DNA from: Clostridia bacterium
GTDB taxonomy: Bacteria; Bacillota; Clostridia; Christensenellales; UBA1242
NCBI GenBank assembly: GCA_028694075.1
Contig: JAQUUD010000011.1
Span: 1 to 26,755, forward strand
Direction of reading: 5' to 3'
DNA: 26,755 nt
The notes under the pieces were generated by a model that saw only the letters and a list, made by a program, of their open reading frames with translations, searched no databases and was not told the origin of the DNA. The position numbers were made by a program, and so were the translations under genes. Shown here one piece after another: positions 15,581 to 23,834 of the stretch (within the stretch, counting starts at the first letter, position 1; the number at the start of each line of letters is the position of its first letter).

Positions 15581-17229
15581 TGTTCAAGAATTTAAAAACA
15601 TTAGTAATAATGCAACTAAAAGACAAAATTGATTTTGGTTTTACCCGAAATAAAAAAAGTTTTTGGTTTCGAATTATATTTATGATTTTGGGATTGGTTT
15701 CGCTGACCGCACTTATTTATCTTGCAATGTTTGGCAGTGTTTTCCTTAATGTTTTTTCGCTTATTGGAACTTTCCCAATCAGCGTTGTTGTCGTAATTTT
15801 TACAGTTATGCAACTGTTGTCAATTTTAAGTTGCACGAATGGTTTAACCAAAACACTATATTTTTCGCTTGACAATCAACTGCTTCTAACCTTTCCCGTT
15901 AAATCAAACTTGGTTTTTATTTCAAAATTAATCGTTTTTTATATTTATGAGATACTTAAAAACATATTTTTTATGTTGCCACTCTTTTTTGCGTTTGGGC
16001 TTGTTAACGGTCTACCAATTTACTTTTATTTCTGGGTTGTTTTTATAATGATAATAATTTCTATGCTTCCTGTTGTTGTTGGTGCGTTGCTTTCAATTCC
16101 CGCAATGTTTGTAAGGCAATTTTTGAAAAACTTTCGTGCAATTCAAATTTTTTTGGTAATGGTGATAATGGGCGCCCTTGCATATGGGGTTGTAAATTTA
16201 ATTTCCTTAATACCAGCCAATATAAACATCATCGAATCGTGGGGCACAACTTTTTGGCAAATTCAAGATTTCCTAAACGCTTTTGTTAACATTTTTTTGC
16301 CGTTCACATACTTAACCGAACTCATCGTTGGAGTTCGAATAAACTTAGTTTCGGTTTTATTTACAAGCCAAACTTTTTTAATTTTGGCGGGATTAATATC
16401 TTGTATAGTTGTTGTTTTATTGTTGACATATCTTATTGCAAGACCGCTGTTTTTTAAAATGGCAAGTATGCCTTTTGAATATAAAAAGAAAGACAATATT
16501 AGACCAAAGAAAAACTGGAAAAACAAACCATTTTTGTCAAATTTAAAAAAAGAATTTCTAATTAGTGTTCGAACTCCGGAAGTGATTTATTCCAATATGG
16601 CAGTTTATATAATGTTGCCAATAGCAATTTTTTTGCTTAATACAATTTTGGCGGCAATGGACACTAGAATGCTTGGCGATTATATGAGTTTGGCATTTAA
16701 TATTTTAATGGTTTTGCTTGTGCTACTAGCCAACAATGCCCAAATTGCAAGTGCATATAGCAAAGAAGGTGCTTCGGGATATATGCCCAAAACAACCCCA
16801 ACGAAACAAGCAAGCACATTATTATCAAAACTTGTTATTAATGCCGTTTTATCAACTGTATCCTTAATAATAACGATTTGCTTAATTTCAAGCATTACAG
16901 GGCTTGCCGTAACAGCATCAGTTTTGCTATTCTTCACACTTTTATTTATCAATCTTGGGCATATGCTTTGGAGTGCGGAACTAGACATTATGAATCCGCA
17001 ATATAATTTATATTCAACCTATGGTCAAGCGGTTGACAATCCGAATGAAAAGCGGTCAAGCACACTTGCATTTTTATTGTCTTTTCTGGTTTTTGCAGTG
17101 TCAATATTTCTTTTTATTGAAAACATAAATGTTGCTTGGATTAAAATATTTTTTATAGGTTTAGCAATTTTCGCTTCAAGGTTGTATTTATATTTCACTC
17201 GTATAAAAGTATATTACAAGGAGAAATAA
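15580..17229 (+). CDS. ABC-2 type exporter permease
   Basis: This 549-residue integral membrane protein has about 12 hydrophobic segments, and a cytoplasmic basic loop around residues 300-325 (YKKKDNIRPKKNWKNK). The two-half layout resembles Firmicutes ABC-2 exporter permeases of about 530-560 residues. The ATG overlaps the TAA of the ATPase fusion (TAATG), indicating translational coupling and a 1:1 complex. The motif FPVKSNLVFISKL after the first helices is typical of this group (a coupling-helix region). The substrate is unknown. The 3' end carries AAGGAG for the next gene, which starts right after the stop. Confidence 0.85.
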   Translation: MFKNLKTLVIMQLKDKIDFGFTRNKKSFWFRIIFMILGLVSLTALIYLAMFGSVFLNVFSLIGTFPISVVVVIFTVMQLLSILSCTNGLTKTLYFSLDNQLLLTFPVKSNLVFISKLIVFYIYEILKNIFFMLPLFFAFGLVNGLPIYFYFWVVFIMIIISMLPVVVGALLSIPAMFVRQFLKNFRAIQIFLVMVIMGALAYGVVNLISLIPANINIIESWGTTFWQIQDFLNAFVNIFLPFTYLTELIVGVRINLVSVLFTSQTFLILAGLISCIVVVLLLTYLIARPLFFKMASMPFEYKKKDNIRPKKNWKNKPFLSNLKKEFLISVRTPEVIYSNMAVYIMLPIAIFLLNTILAAMDTRMLGDYMSLAFNILMVLLVLLANNAQIASAYSKEGASGYMPKTTPTKQASTLLSKLVINAVLSTVSLIITICLISSITGLAVTASVLLFFTLLFINLGHMLWSAELDIMNPQYNLYSTYGQAVDNPNEKRSSTLAFLLSFLVFAVSIFLFIENINVAWIKIFFIGLAIFASRLYLYFTRIKVYYKEK

Positions 17230-17634
17230 ATGAAGAAATCAATAGTTATAATAATTGGAATAATTTATGTTGCATCAATATGTCTTATTGGTTTTTTTGG
17301 TATGAAAATAAAAGCCTACAACGAAACAATATATGTGACAAATGTTGAATGTTTAAACAAAGATATGCGAGATGGAACCGACAGTCAAGATAATCCATAT
17401 AAATATGTTATTTTAACTTACAAACTCAATCTTGCCTATCAAATTGAATGGAAAGTTTATCCCGAAAACGCCTCCAACCGTAATATTGAATTTTCATATG
17501 ACACAAGCACAACTGTTGCAAATGTGAATTATTTTGGCGCTGTAACATTTAACAAAAAAGGGACAATAACAATTCAGATAAAATCAACTGACGGCGGAAA
17601 TAGGGGAACCACAATTAAAATAATTGCTAGATAA
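17230..17634 (+). CDS. Small membrane-anchored Ig-like protein of the ABC operon
   Basis: The product is 134 residues: one N-terminal membrane helix (about 3-25), then an exported domain. Residues 65-134 look like a bacterial Ig-like (Big_2) domain, with WKVYPENASNRNIEFSY and VNYFGAVTFNKKGTITIQI, a beta-sandwich pattern in which Val/Phe-Gly-turns precede a final strand. ATG 17230 immediately follows the permease stop, with AAGGAG embedded in the permease 3' end, so it belongs to the same operon. It might be an extracytoplasmic partner of the exporter; its function is otherwise unknown. Confidence 0.7.
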   Translation: MKKSIVIIIGIIYVASICLIGFFGMKIKAYNETIYVTNVECLNKDMRDGTDSQDNPYKYVILTYKLNLAYQIEWKVYPENASNRNIEFSYDTSTTVANVNYFGAVTFNKKGTITIQIKSTDGGNRGTTIKIIAR

Positions 17635-17645
17635 ATCAAGAAAAT

Positions 17646-17679
17646 ATAAAGCCAAAAAACGTTTTGACTTTATGTTTTT
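17646..17679 (+). terminator. Intrinsic terminator of the ABC operon
   Basis: ATAAAG (17646-17651) pairs with CTTTAT (17668-17673). After one C/A mismatch, CAAAA pairs with TTTTG around the loop AACG. The stem is followed by GTTTTT. The T-run overlaps the -35 of the next promoter. Confidence 0.7.
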
Positions 17680-17706
17680 GTTATGGTATAAATATAGTAT
17701 TATAAT
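17678..17706 (+). promoter_or_regulatory. Promoter of the lipoprotein gene
   Basis: TTGTTA (17678-17683), a 17-nt spacer and a perfect TATAAT (17701-17706) are present. AAGGAG lies at 17718-17723, 5 nt before ATG 17729. Confidence 0.75.
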
Positions 17707-17728
17707 TTTGTAAATCCTAAGGAGAAAA

Positions 17729-19816
17729 ATGAAAAAATTTATTTCAATGATAATTGCAATAACATTAATGTTTGGGCTTGGTATTGGCTTGGCTGGTTGT
17801 GATGCTGAAGTATCAATCACAGCAATTTCCATAAAAAGTGGAACGCTTGCCACAGAATATTATGTTGATGACAATTTTTCGGTTGAAGATGCCGTAATCG
17901 TTGTTACTTACAGCGACAATACAACAGAAGAAATAACAAGCGATGATGTTGATTTCGAAACAATTTTCGAAACAATCAGTACCGAAACAGCAGGAACAAA
18001 AGTTCTGCAATTTACATACGGCGGAAAAACTGCAACTTTAACTATTAAAGTTTATAGCAGTTTGACAGATGAGTACGAAATTAATGGTTTTGAACAACCT
18101 GCATTTGTAACAAATTATAAATATTATAAATCAGTAAAACCAAATAATAAAGAAACTGAGTTTTATAACAGAACAGTTGAATATAAGGTAGGAGATGATA
18201 ATCCCTTTATCTTTTTACCAATAATAACAGCAGTTGATGAAGAAGAAAACCTTATCACACCATCTGCTTATGTTTCAAATGTTATTGTTGAATTGAAAAA
18301 CAATGAAACAGGTGAGTTTGAAGTTTTAACAGGTGAAGATTTAACTGATATGGTTAGGGTTAGCACAACAGAATCTTCTTTTGATTTTACTGAAACTGCA
18401 ATAGGCGAAACCTTTAGAATTACTGTTCGCCCTGAATTTGTTGAAGCAAGTGAATTGCCAAATGGTGCACTTTCTTTCAGTTTCACAGTTGTTGATGGTT
18501 GGAATGCTTACGATGTAGCAGATTTAAGCAGAATAAACAATAACGCAACAACAGAACTTGATTGGGCAAGTTATAAGAACGCAAACAGCATTGGCAGTGA
18601 ACAAATAAATGCACTTATTTTGCATAATGATATAACAATAACTGCAAGTGATCTTCCGGCGTCATATATTTGGCAAGAAAATGAAGTTTCCGGATCAGCC
18701 GACTATGATATTTCACTTGGCTCTTTGAAAGACTGGAAAGCAATTTACACAAGAATGGTTGGAGCAGGTGACGACATCTTTACTTTAAGCGGAAATTATT
18801 TCACTATAGATGCCTCTGCAATTCCTTTGATTGTGAGAGATGGTACGACACCTTTGGCATCAAATGAATATAACGAAGGTTTAATTGCAAACTCACTTTT
18901 GTTCGGGTTTACTGGTGATAAAGACGGAACTACTACTGATGTTGCCAACGGCAAATGTGTTATGGAAAACTTAAACATTATTGGAAACTCAAATCGTTCT
19001 GAAGATATAAAAAATCTTGGTGGTTTAACAATGGTAAACACCACATCTAGCGATTTTGTTGCTGACAATGTAATCTCAAAATCATTCTTTACAAACTATA
19101 CAACTCAAAGAGCAGGTGCAGATGGAAAAGATTCGAAAACAACTTTAAACGATTGCAAAACATATGATTCGTTCAGTTGTATGTTGTATTTGTTTGGTTG
19201 TGAAACAAATGATGTTACAAATTCCGAATTTAAAAGAGCGGGTGGACCGATTACTCTTGTTTGCACGGTTGAAACGGGTTCATATAAAAATTATGGAAAC
19301 ATAAATTTCACTGATTGCAATATTGAAAACTTTGTGACAGGAACAGAAGCTTGGTTTAGTATAAATAATGCCAGTTCTTTGGTAACAGATATTGCGACTA
19401 TGAACCAGTTAATAGCAGGTTATTCAGGTGGCACAAAATCAATTATGAACTCTGAAAGCAAACTAAATTTTATAACAGCAATGATTGACGGTGATAACAC
19501 ACTAACTTTCGAAGATCCTTTGCAAGGAGCAACAACAATTGATAATGGCGAAGAAATTAACGACACCGCATTAGATATGGGCGCATTGAACTCAAATCCT
19601 TATTTGGCAGACTTAATTACAGCAGGTGCTCCAATTTTACAAAGTTCTGCTGGTGGACTAGGATATATTAATGATGCACCTTCAATTCAAACTATTTTAA
19701 ATGAACCAGACAATAACAACGGTTTATATCAAGGCGATTATATGTATTTATATTTAAAAGCGGGATCTCAATATATTGGTGCTTGTGTGGAATATTTTGA
19801 TATAGTCGCATCTTAA
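17729..19816 (+). CDS. Lipoprotein with Big_3-like domain and probable beta-helix
   Basis: This 695-residue secreted lipoprotein has a signal peptide ending in the lipobox LAGC, with lipidation at Cys24 by the Lgt/Lsp route. Residues ~30-108 resemble a Big_3 (bacterial Ig-like group 3) domain: a strand pair with VVTYSDNTTEEIT and TAGTKVLQFTYGGKTATLTIKV. The middle has a further beta-rich domain (about 110-255). Residues ~330-560 alternate short strands with Asn/Gly turns (MENLNIIGNSN, LNDCKTYDSF, INFTDCNIENF), typical of a right-handed parallel beta-helix. I recognise no catalytic motif. It has its own promoter and follows the exporter operon, but is probably transcribed separately. A role in envelope adhesion or glycan binding is inference. 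Confidence 0.8.
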   Translation: MKKFISMIIAITLMFGLGIGLAGCDAEVSITAISIKSGTLATEYYVDDNFSVEDAVIVVTYSDNTTEEITSDDVDFETIFETISTETAGTKVLQFTYGGKTATLTIKVYSSLTDEYEINGFEQPAFVTNYKYYKSVKPNNKETEFYNRTVEYKVGDDNPFIFLPIITAVDEEENLITPSAYVSNVIVELKNNETGEFEVLTGEDLTDMVRVSTTESSFDFTETAIGETFRITVRPEFVEASELPNGALSFSFTVVDGWNAYDVADLSRINNNATTELDWASYKNANSIGSEQINALILHNDITITASDLPASYIWQENEVSGSADYDISLGSLKDWKAIYTRMVGAGDDIFTLSGNYFTIDASAIPLIVRDGTTPLASNEYNEGLIANSLLFGFTGDKDGTTTDVANGKCVMENLNIIGNSNRSEDIKNLGGLTMVNTTSSDFVADNVISKSFFTNYTTQRAGADGKDSKTTLNDCKTYDSFSCMLYLFGCETNDVTNSEFKRAGGPITLVCTVETGSYKNYGNINFTDCNIENFVTGTEAWFSINNASSLVTDIATMNQLIAGYSGGTKSIMNSESKLNFITAMIDGDNTLTFEDPLQGATTIDNGEEINDTALDMGALNSNPYLADLITAGAPILQSSAGGLGYINDAPSIQTILNEPDNNNGLYQGDYMYLYLKAGSQYIGACVEYFDIVAS

Positions 19817-19832
19817 TGATTGAACTTATTGC

Positions 19833-19865
19833 GTTATTAATGTTTTTATATTAAAACATAATAAC
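19833..19865 (+). terminator. Strong hairpin after the lipoprotein gene
   Basis: GTTATT (19833-19838) pairs with AATAAC (19860-19865) and ATGTTTT pairs with AAAACAT, with one bulged A and a 6-nt loop. No T-run follows, so it may stabilise the lipoprotein mRNA 3' end, or be a leader structure of the next gene, rather than act as a classical terminator. Confidence 0.4.
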
Positions 19866-19920
19866 CGATTGATATAAGAGTTTTATGTTAAATTTAATTA
19901 ATTAAAAAGGAAAAATTATT

Positions 19921-20604
19921 ATGAATATATTGTTTTTTATTATTTGTTTAGTTGTAAGTTATGCAATTGTTGTATTATCTTATAAGTTTCTTGGTAAATT
20001 AGGATTATTTCTTGTCTCTGCATTGTATTTAATTATAGTGAATATTTTTGCAATTGAAAGTGTTGAACTTGCCGGTTATGCGATTGCGTTAGGCACCCTA
20101 TTATATGGAACTATATTTTTAGTTAAAGATATTTTAATTGAAAAATATGGGGAAAAGATTGCATTAAAGTCAGTAATTACTGACTCGATTGTAATATTAA
20201 TTTTTACTTTACTTACATCTTTATTCTTATGCTTTATTCCAGTTGCAAGTCCTGCAAGTGATGCAATCACAACTGTATTTGCATTAATTCCTAGAATATT
20301 TTTAGGAAGTTTGGTTGCTTATATTATATCAGCATTTATTAAAATAAAATTGTATACGAAAATCAAAGAAAAATATAAAAAATTATATTTAAGCAGTAAT
20401 ATTAGTGGTTTGGTTGCTCAATTAATAGATTCTGTTATTTTCATTTCAATTGCATTCATTGGCGTGTTTTCATTTGCCACAATTTTGGAAATCTTATTAG
20501 CAACATATATTGTAAAAATTATTTATACATTATTTGCTACTCCGTATTTATATTGGGCAGTTAAAACAAAAAAGCAACCAAATGATTTGCCAAATATTAA
20601 ATAA
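19921..20604 (+). CDS. Vut/YhhQ-type queuosine-precursor transporter
   Basis: This 227-residue membrane protein has about six helices. The family is recognised by LVKDILIEKYGEKIA (the D-x-x-x-EKYGK signature of Vut_1/COG1738 proteins) and by the aromatic and Asn-containing later helices (SNISGLVAQLIDSVIFISIAF), which matches the usual F..R..xSN...Q..DS pattern. E. coli YhhQ imports preQ0/preQ1 for queuosine synthesis, so uptake of a queuosine precursor is the likely role. Length is normal. AAGGA lies about 11 nt before ATG 19921. No preQ1 riboswitch is recognisable in the short leader, and no other queuosine gene is in the window. It appears monocistronic. Confidence 0.85.
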   Translation: MNILFFIICLVVSYAIVVLSYKFLGKLGLFLVSALYLIIVNIFAIESVELAGYAIALGTLLYGTIFLVKDILIEKYGEKIALKSVITDSIVILIFTLLTSLFLCFIPVASPASDAITTVFALIPRIFLGSLVAYIISAFIKIKLYTKIKEKYKKLYLSSNISGLVAQLIDSVIFISIAFIGVFSFATILEILLATYIVKIIYTLFATPYLYWAVKTKKQPNDLPNIK

Positions 20605-20686
20605 CCCATTTAAATTAAAAACACTATAAGTAACAAATTTGTTTAAAACCGGCTTAATGAAATCGTAATAATTTTAACAAATAAAT

Positions 20687-20830
20687 TATAATTTGATTTT
20701 ACTGGCGAAGAATTATGGATATATGCAACCACAAACAGCAAGGCCATGGCAGTTAGCAGATAGCGTTTCCAATTTCCGCCATAAACTTAATAGCCAAAAA
20801 AACACAGTTTTTTAGTCGGCTGTGTTTTTT
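20687..20830 (+). ncRNA. Candidate small RNA with its own promoter and terminator
   Basis: A TATAAT at 20687-20692 (weak -35) is followed by about 100 nt that are less AT-rich than the surroundings. They include a patch GCAAGGCCATGGCAGTTAGC near 20738-20757. The stretch ends in a clear intrinsic terminator. No ORF of convincing length is seen in the stretch. It matches no riboswitch or standard RNA I know (not T-box, SRP, 6S, tmRNA, preQ1 or THF). Because transcription should stop at 20830, it is either a free small RNA or an attenuated leader far upstream of the thymidylate synthase gene. Confidence 0.4.
20797..20830 (+). terminator. Intrinsic terminator
   Basis: AAAAAACACAG (20797-20807) pairs perfectly with CTGTGTTTTTT (20820-20830) around a 12-nt loop, with a terminal T6. 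An alternative pairing AGCC (20792-20795) with GGCT (20818-20821) would compete with it. Confidence 0.8.
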
Positions 20831-20900
20831 ATTAAAATCATTATAATCATTCCCTTTTTAATTCATCATATGTAAACGATAAAAAAATGTATACCCCTAT

Positions 20901-20929
20901 AGCGCCAGCAAGCAATGCTTGCTAGTGCT
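20901..20929. repeat. GC-richer long hairpin
   Basis: AGCGCCAGCAAGCA pairs with TGCTTGCTAGTGCT around a single central base, with one mismatch and one G-T pair. It stands out from the AT-rich flanks and may be a small repeat element or the remains of a mobile sequence. Confidence 0.45.
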
Positions 20930-20932
20930 AGT

Positions 20933-20987
20933 CAATTAAGAACGAAAATTAATAACCAATTGATTTTTGCTTCTTAATTGTTTTATT
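20933..20987 (+). terminator. Large inverted repeat followed by T-rich tract
   Basis: CAATTAAGAA (20933-20942) pairs perfectly with TTCTTAATTG (20971-20980), with extra A/T pairing inside, and is followed by TTTTATTT. It could be a terminator protecting the downstream promoter, or part of the same insertion as the adjacent hairpin. Confidence 0.4.
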
Positions 20988-20998
20988 TATGAAAATAA

Positions 20999-21027
20999 TT
21001 GACTAATATAAAAATTCATTATAAAAT
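20999..21027 (+). promoter_or_regulatory. Promoter giving a predicted leaderless thymidylate synthase mRNA
   Basis: TTGACT (20999-21004), a 17-nt spacer and TAAAAT (21022-21027) are present. The ATG lies only 6 nt after the -10, so transcription should start at the ATG. No Shine-Dalgarno is present. Confidence 0.65.
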
Positions 21028-21033
21028 AGATTT

Positions 21034-22431
21034 ATGGAACAAGAGAAAAGTAACTGGCCAAAATATTATGCCAATCAATTGATTGTTAGCACGGGAAACA
21101 TTGCCGTTGTCACAGGTTGGACAAAAAAAGAAGATATTTTTAAAATGCCTTCTGAAGAATGCAGAAAAAAAGTGGCTGTAATCGGACAACTGTATTCTAA
21201 GGAAGGAATAAATTATATTATCAGAAATATTTTTCTTAATCCTAAAATTAATTACATAATTATAACGGGAAAAGATTTATCTCAAAGTTTAAGTGAATTT
21301 GAAAGTTTTCTAAAAGGTGAAGAAAAGAATTATATTCACGAAGAGATTTCTAAAGATAAACTTAAGGAATTCATTGATTATTTTGGCAAACATTTTTTAT
21401 TTGTTGCAGAGTCAGAATTAAACACGGCTTTAAATAATTTAAAATCATCAGACTTTTCTGAAAAGTGGACAGAAAAGCCGGTTGATTTTGCTGGGCATAT
21501 TGCAAAAGGCAAAGGCTCGAGTGATTTACCTTCGGAAAAGGTGGGATTTAGACTTGAAGGCACCACAGTGCCTGTTGTATGGCTAAAAATTTTGGACAGA
21601 ATTTCCAAATTTGGTTTTGAGAAAATGAGTGCTTATGGAGAAAAGCAAAGAGAACTCGTTAATATTATCACTGTTGTTAATAATGATGACCCGGATAATC
21701 CTTGCCTTGCCCCGTATCTTCATTTTAGCAAAAAAGACTTGATTAATTATTATCCGCAAATGATGACCGATTGCACTTTTGAGGGTGTGGAATATACATA
21801 TGGGAACAGGCTTAGAAATCACGACGGAAAAAATCAAATTCAATTGATTATTGATGAACTAAAAACTCAAAATTTTTCCAGAAGAGCAATTGCTTTCACT
21901 TGGAATGTAAAAAAAGATTGTAAAAGTGAAAAATCGCCGTGCCTTGATTTGGTGCAGGCTCTTATTCAAGGCGACTTCCTTTATGTCACTGCTTATTTTC
22001 GTTCAAATGATATGTTTCGAGCGTGGCCACTGAATGCTTATGGGCTTTTAAAAATTCAAAAAGAAATAGCAACTGCGCTTGAATTAAAAACAGGCAAACT
22101 GACAATCATCTCTTGTTCAGCACATATTTATGAGCGTGATTTTCTTGATGCACAAAAATTGCTCGAAAAATATAAGCCAAAATTAGAGTGTGAAATTGAC
22201 ACAAGAGGAAATTTTGTTATTGAAGCGATTAATAATGAAATAGTTGTAAAGCATCTTGATGCCGAAGGAAGTTTCCTTCAAGAATTTAAAGGCAGAAATG
22301 GAGGGCAAATAAGAGAGCAAATTTGCGGTTATATAACTGATGTGGCACATGCAATTTATTTGGGAGCAGAACTTCACAAGGCTGAATTAGCTTTAAAAAA
22401 TCACAACATTTATGTTCAAGATCAAGATTAA
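21034..22431 (+). CDS. Thymidylate synthase with MtrA-like N-terminus and DUF4346-like C-terminus
   Basis: This 465-residue enzyme is predicted to make dTMP from dUMP with methylene-folate. Residues ~15-95 resemble subunit A of tetrahydromethanopterin S-methyltransferase (GNIAVVTGWT, VAVIGQLYSKEG, INYIIITGKDLS). Residues ~195-375 form a ThyA-fold domain of the archaeal/methanogen type: NRLRNHD, catalytic C303 in SPCLDLVQ, FRSNDMFRAWPLNAYG with N334 (the dUMP-selecting Asn), and H364-I-Y366. The last ~85 residues resemble DUF4346 (DTRGNFVIEA, HAIYLGAELHKAELALK). Standard ThyA is about 265 residues, so the two added domains are unusual; their job may be cofactor handling. The catalytic Cys is followed by Leu instead of the usual His. 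It is probably transcribed as a leaderless single-gene mRNA. Confidence 0.85.
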   Translation: MEQEKSNWPKYYANQLIVSTGNIAVVTGWTKKEDIFKMPSEECRKKVAVIGQLYSKEGINYIIRNIFLNPKINYIIITGKDLSQSLSEFESFLKGEEKNYIHEEISKDKLKEFIDYFGKHFLFVAESELNTALNNLKSSDFSEKWTEKPVDFAGHIAKGKGSSDLPSEKVGFRLEGTTVPVVWLKILDRISKFGFEKMSAYGEKQRELVNIITVVNNDDPDNPCLAPYLHFSKKDLINYYPQMMTDCTFEGVEYTYGNRLRNHDGKNQIQLIIDELKTQNFSRRAIAFTWNVKKDCKSEKSPCLDLVQALIQGDFLYVTAYFRSNDMFRAWPLNAYGLLKIQKEIATALELKTGKLTIISCSAHIYERDFLDAQKLLEKYKPKLECEIDTRGNFVIEAINNEIVVKHLDAEGSFLQEFKGRNGGQIREQICGYITDVAHAIYLGAELHKAELALKNHNIYVQDQD

Positions 22432-22447
22432 TGTTTTTTAAATTAGA

Positions 22448-22476
22448 TTGACTTAAGGTATGAATAGTTATATTAT
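22448..22476 (+). promoter_or_regulatory. Promoter giving a predicted leaderless lgt mRNA
   Basis: TTGACT (22448-22453), a 17-nt spacer and TATTAT (22471-22476) are present. The ATG at 22483 is 6 nt after the -10, and no Shine-Dalgarno is present. Confidence 0.6.
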
Positions 22477-22482
22477 TATTAT

Positions 22483-23262
22483 ATGAATCTATTATTTATG
22501 GATAGAGTGTTTTTTACTATATTTGGATACGAAATTTATTGGTACTCAGTTTTTATTGCTTCGGCTTTAATAATAGATCTTATCATTCTGTTTTTTATTT
22601 GCAAGAAAAAAAACTTATCAAAAAATCTGCCTTTTGAATTGGTGGTTTCATTAGTTCCTTTGGCAATTATTTTTGCAAGAATATTTTATATTATATTTGA
22701 TGACAATGTTAATTTTTTAGAATTTTTTGCATTTAGAGATGGTGGGCTTAGTATATTAGGCGCTATAATTGGTGGAACAATCGGTTTATCTATATATTGT
22801 TTGATTAAAAAAGTTAATTTTTTAGAAATTGCAGATGTTTTAGCACCCTTACTAATTTTAGGTCAAGCAATAGGTCGTTGGGGCAATTTTTTTAATCAAG
22901 AAGTTTACGGGCAATTAGTCACAAATTCTGCTTGGCAATGGTTTCCTTTTGCAGTTTTTGTTAATGGTGAGTGGTTTCAAGCATTGTTTTTTTATGAGAG
23001 CATATTAAATTTGATAGGTTTCGCTTTATTAATCTTTTTGTTATTTAAATTAAAAAATAAAAAGGGCTATGTTTTATCAGCCTATTTAATGTTTTATGGT
23101 TTAGTAAGATTTTTAATGGAAAATTTAAGACAAGATGAATATATTTTGACTGTTGCGGGTTTGCCAGTTTCCAAAATTATTGCAGGGCTAATGTTTGTAA
23201 CCGGCTTAACAATTTTGATTATTTTGTTGATAAAGCAAAAAAGGCAAAAAGTTTTAAAGTAA
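22483..23262 (+). CDS. lgt: Prolipoprotein diacylglyceryl transferase
   Basis: This 259-residue inner-membrane enzyme with seven helices moves diacylglycerol from phosphatidylglycerol to the lipobox Cys of prolipoproteins, such as the one encoded at 17729. Diagnostic features are RDGGLSILGAIIGG and the Lgt signature GRWGNFFNQEVYG, which contains the essential Arg. The C-terminal YGLVRFLMENLRQDE is also typical. The position usually held by His or Tyr in the GGLxxHG motif is Leu here. Length is normal. The start is set by the promoter 6 nt upstream; a later ATG at 22498 is possible. Confidence 0.93.
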   Translation: MNLLFMDRVFFTIFGYEIYWYSVFIASALIIDLIILFFICKKKNLSKNLPFELVVSLVPLAIIFARIFYIIFDDNVNFLEFFAFRDGGLSILGAIIGGTIGLSIYCLIKKVNFLEIADVLAPLLILGQAIGRWGNFFNQEVYGQLVTNSAWQWFPFAVFVNGEWFQALFFYESILNLIGFALLIFLLFKLKNKKGYVLSAYLMFYGLVRFLMENLRQDEYILTVAGLPVSKIIAGLMFVTGLTILIILLIKQKRQKVLK

Positions 23263-23441
23263 TATTTAATTTTAATTTCCGCTAAATTTGGTTGCAGGGA
23301 AGCAAGTTTATCAAAGCAAATCCGAGTTATATTAAAATCTTGAAATGAATGTATTAATATTTTTGCTAAATTTTTAATTTTTAAAATATTATCTAATTAA
23401 TTTCTTTATTTTTTTATCATATAATTATTAACTAGCCATCG

Positions 23442-23529
23442 TGGCGGAAGAAGGCGGATTCGAACCGCCGGTGGTGTTATCCACACATGTTTTCGAGACA
23501 TGCACATTAGACCGCTCTGACATTCTTCC
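23442..23529 (-). tRNA. tRNA-Ser(CGA)
   Basis: The 88-nt gene on the minus strand starts GGAAGAA. The anticodon stem CATGT/ACATG frames the loop CTCGAAA with anticodon CGA (reads UCG). A class II long variable arm (TGTG, GATAA, CACC) is present. The T-arm is GGCGG-TTCGAAT-CCGCC, the acceptor closes with TTCTTCC, the discriminator is G, and CCA is encoded. Confidence 0.95.
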
Positions 23530-23539
23530 AAATTTTCCC

Positions 23540-23800
23540 AAATAATTTCAATGAATTTTTTTAAATAGTATTAAATTTAGCCTGTATTTATAAATTAAAA
23601 CTTAAGAATTAATATTATTTATAATGATTTAAATCACATTAAAAATATTATTAAAAAACATTTAATAATATTAATTAATTCATATTTAAATAATTAATAC
23701 ACATTAAATAATAATTAATTGCATTAAAAATATTAAATAATAAATTATTAATTAATTTTTATTTATTTATTAATTAATTTGGCAATATTATTTTAGCATA
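23540..23800. other. Extremely AT-rich low-complexity tract
   Basis: This stretch between tRNA-Ser and the PHP gene is nearly pure A/T. It is made of repeated TTAATTAAT, AAATATTA and TAATAATT words, with many overlapping short palindromes. No gene is seen. It lies upstream of the tRNA and downstream of the murB-PHP pair, so it may include UP-element-like sequence or simply be neutral. Confidence 0.5.
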
Positions 23801-23834
23801 AATTTGATGCAAAGTAAACATTGCGTTTTTTATT

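Noticed and set aside
19817..19920. preQ1 riboswitch before the Vut/YhhQ gene
   Set aside because: The leader is short and AT-rich and lacks the conserved preQ1-I or preQ1-II elements.
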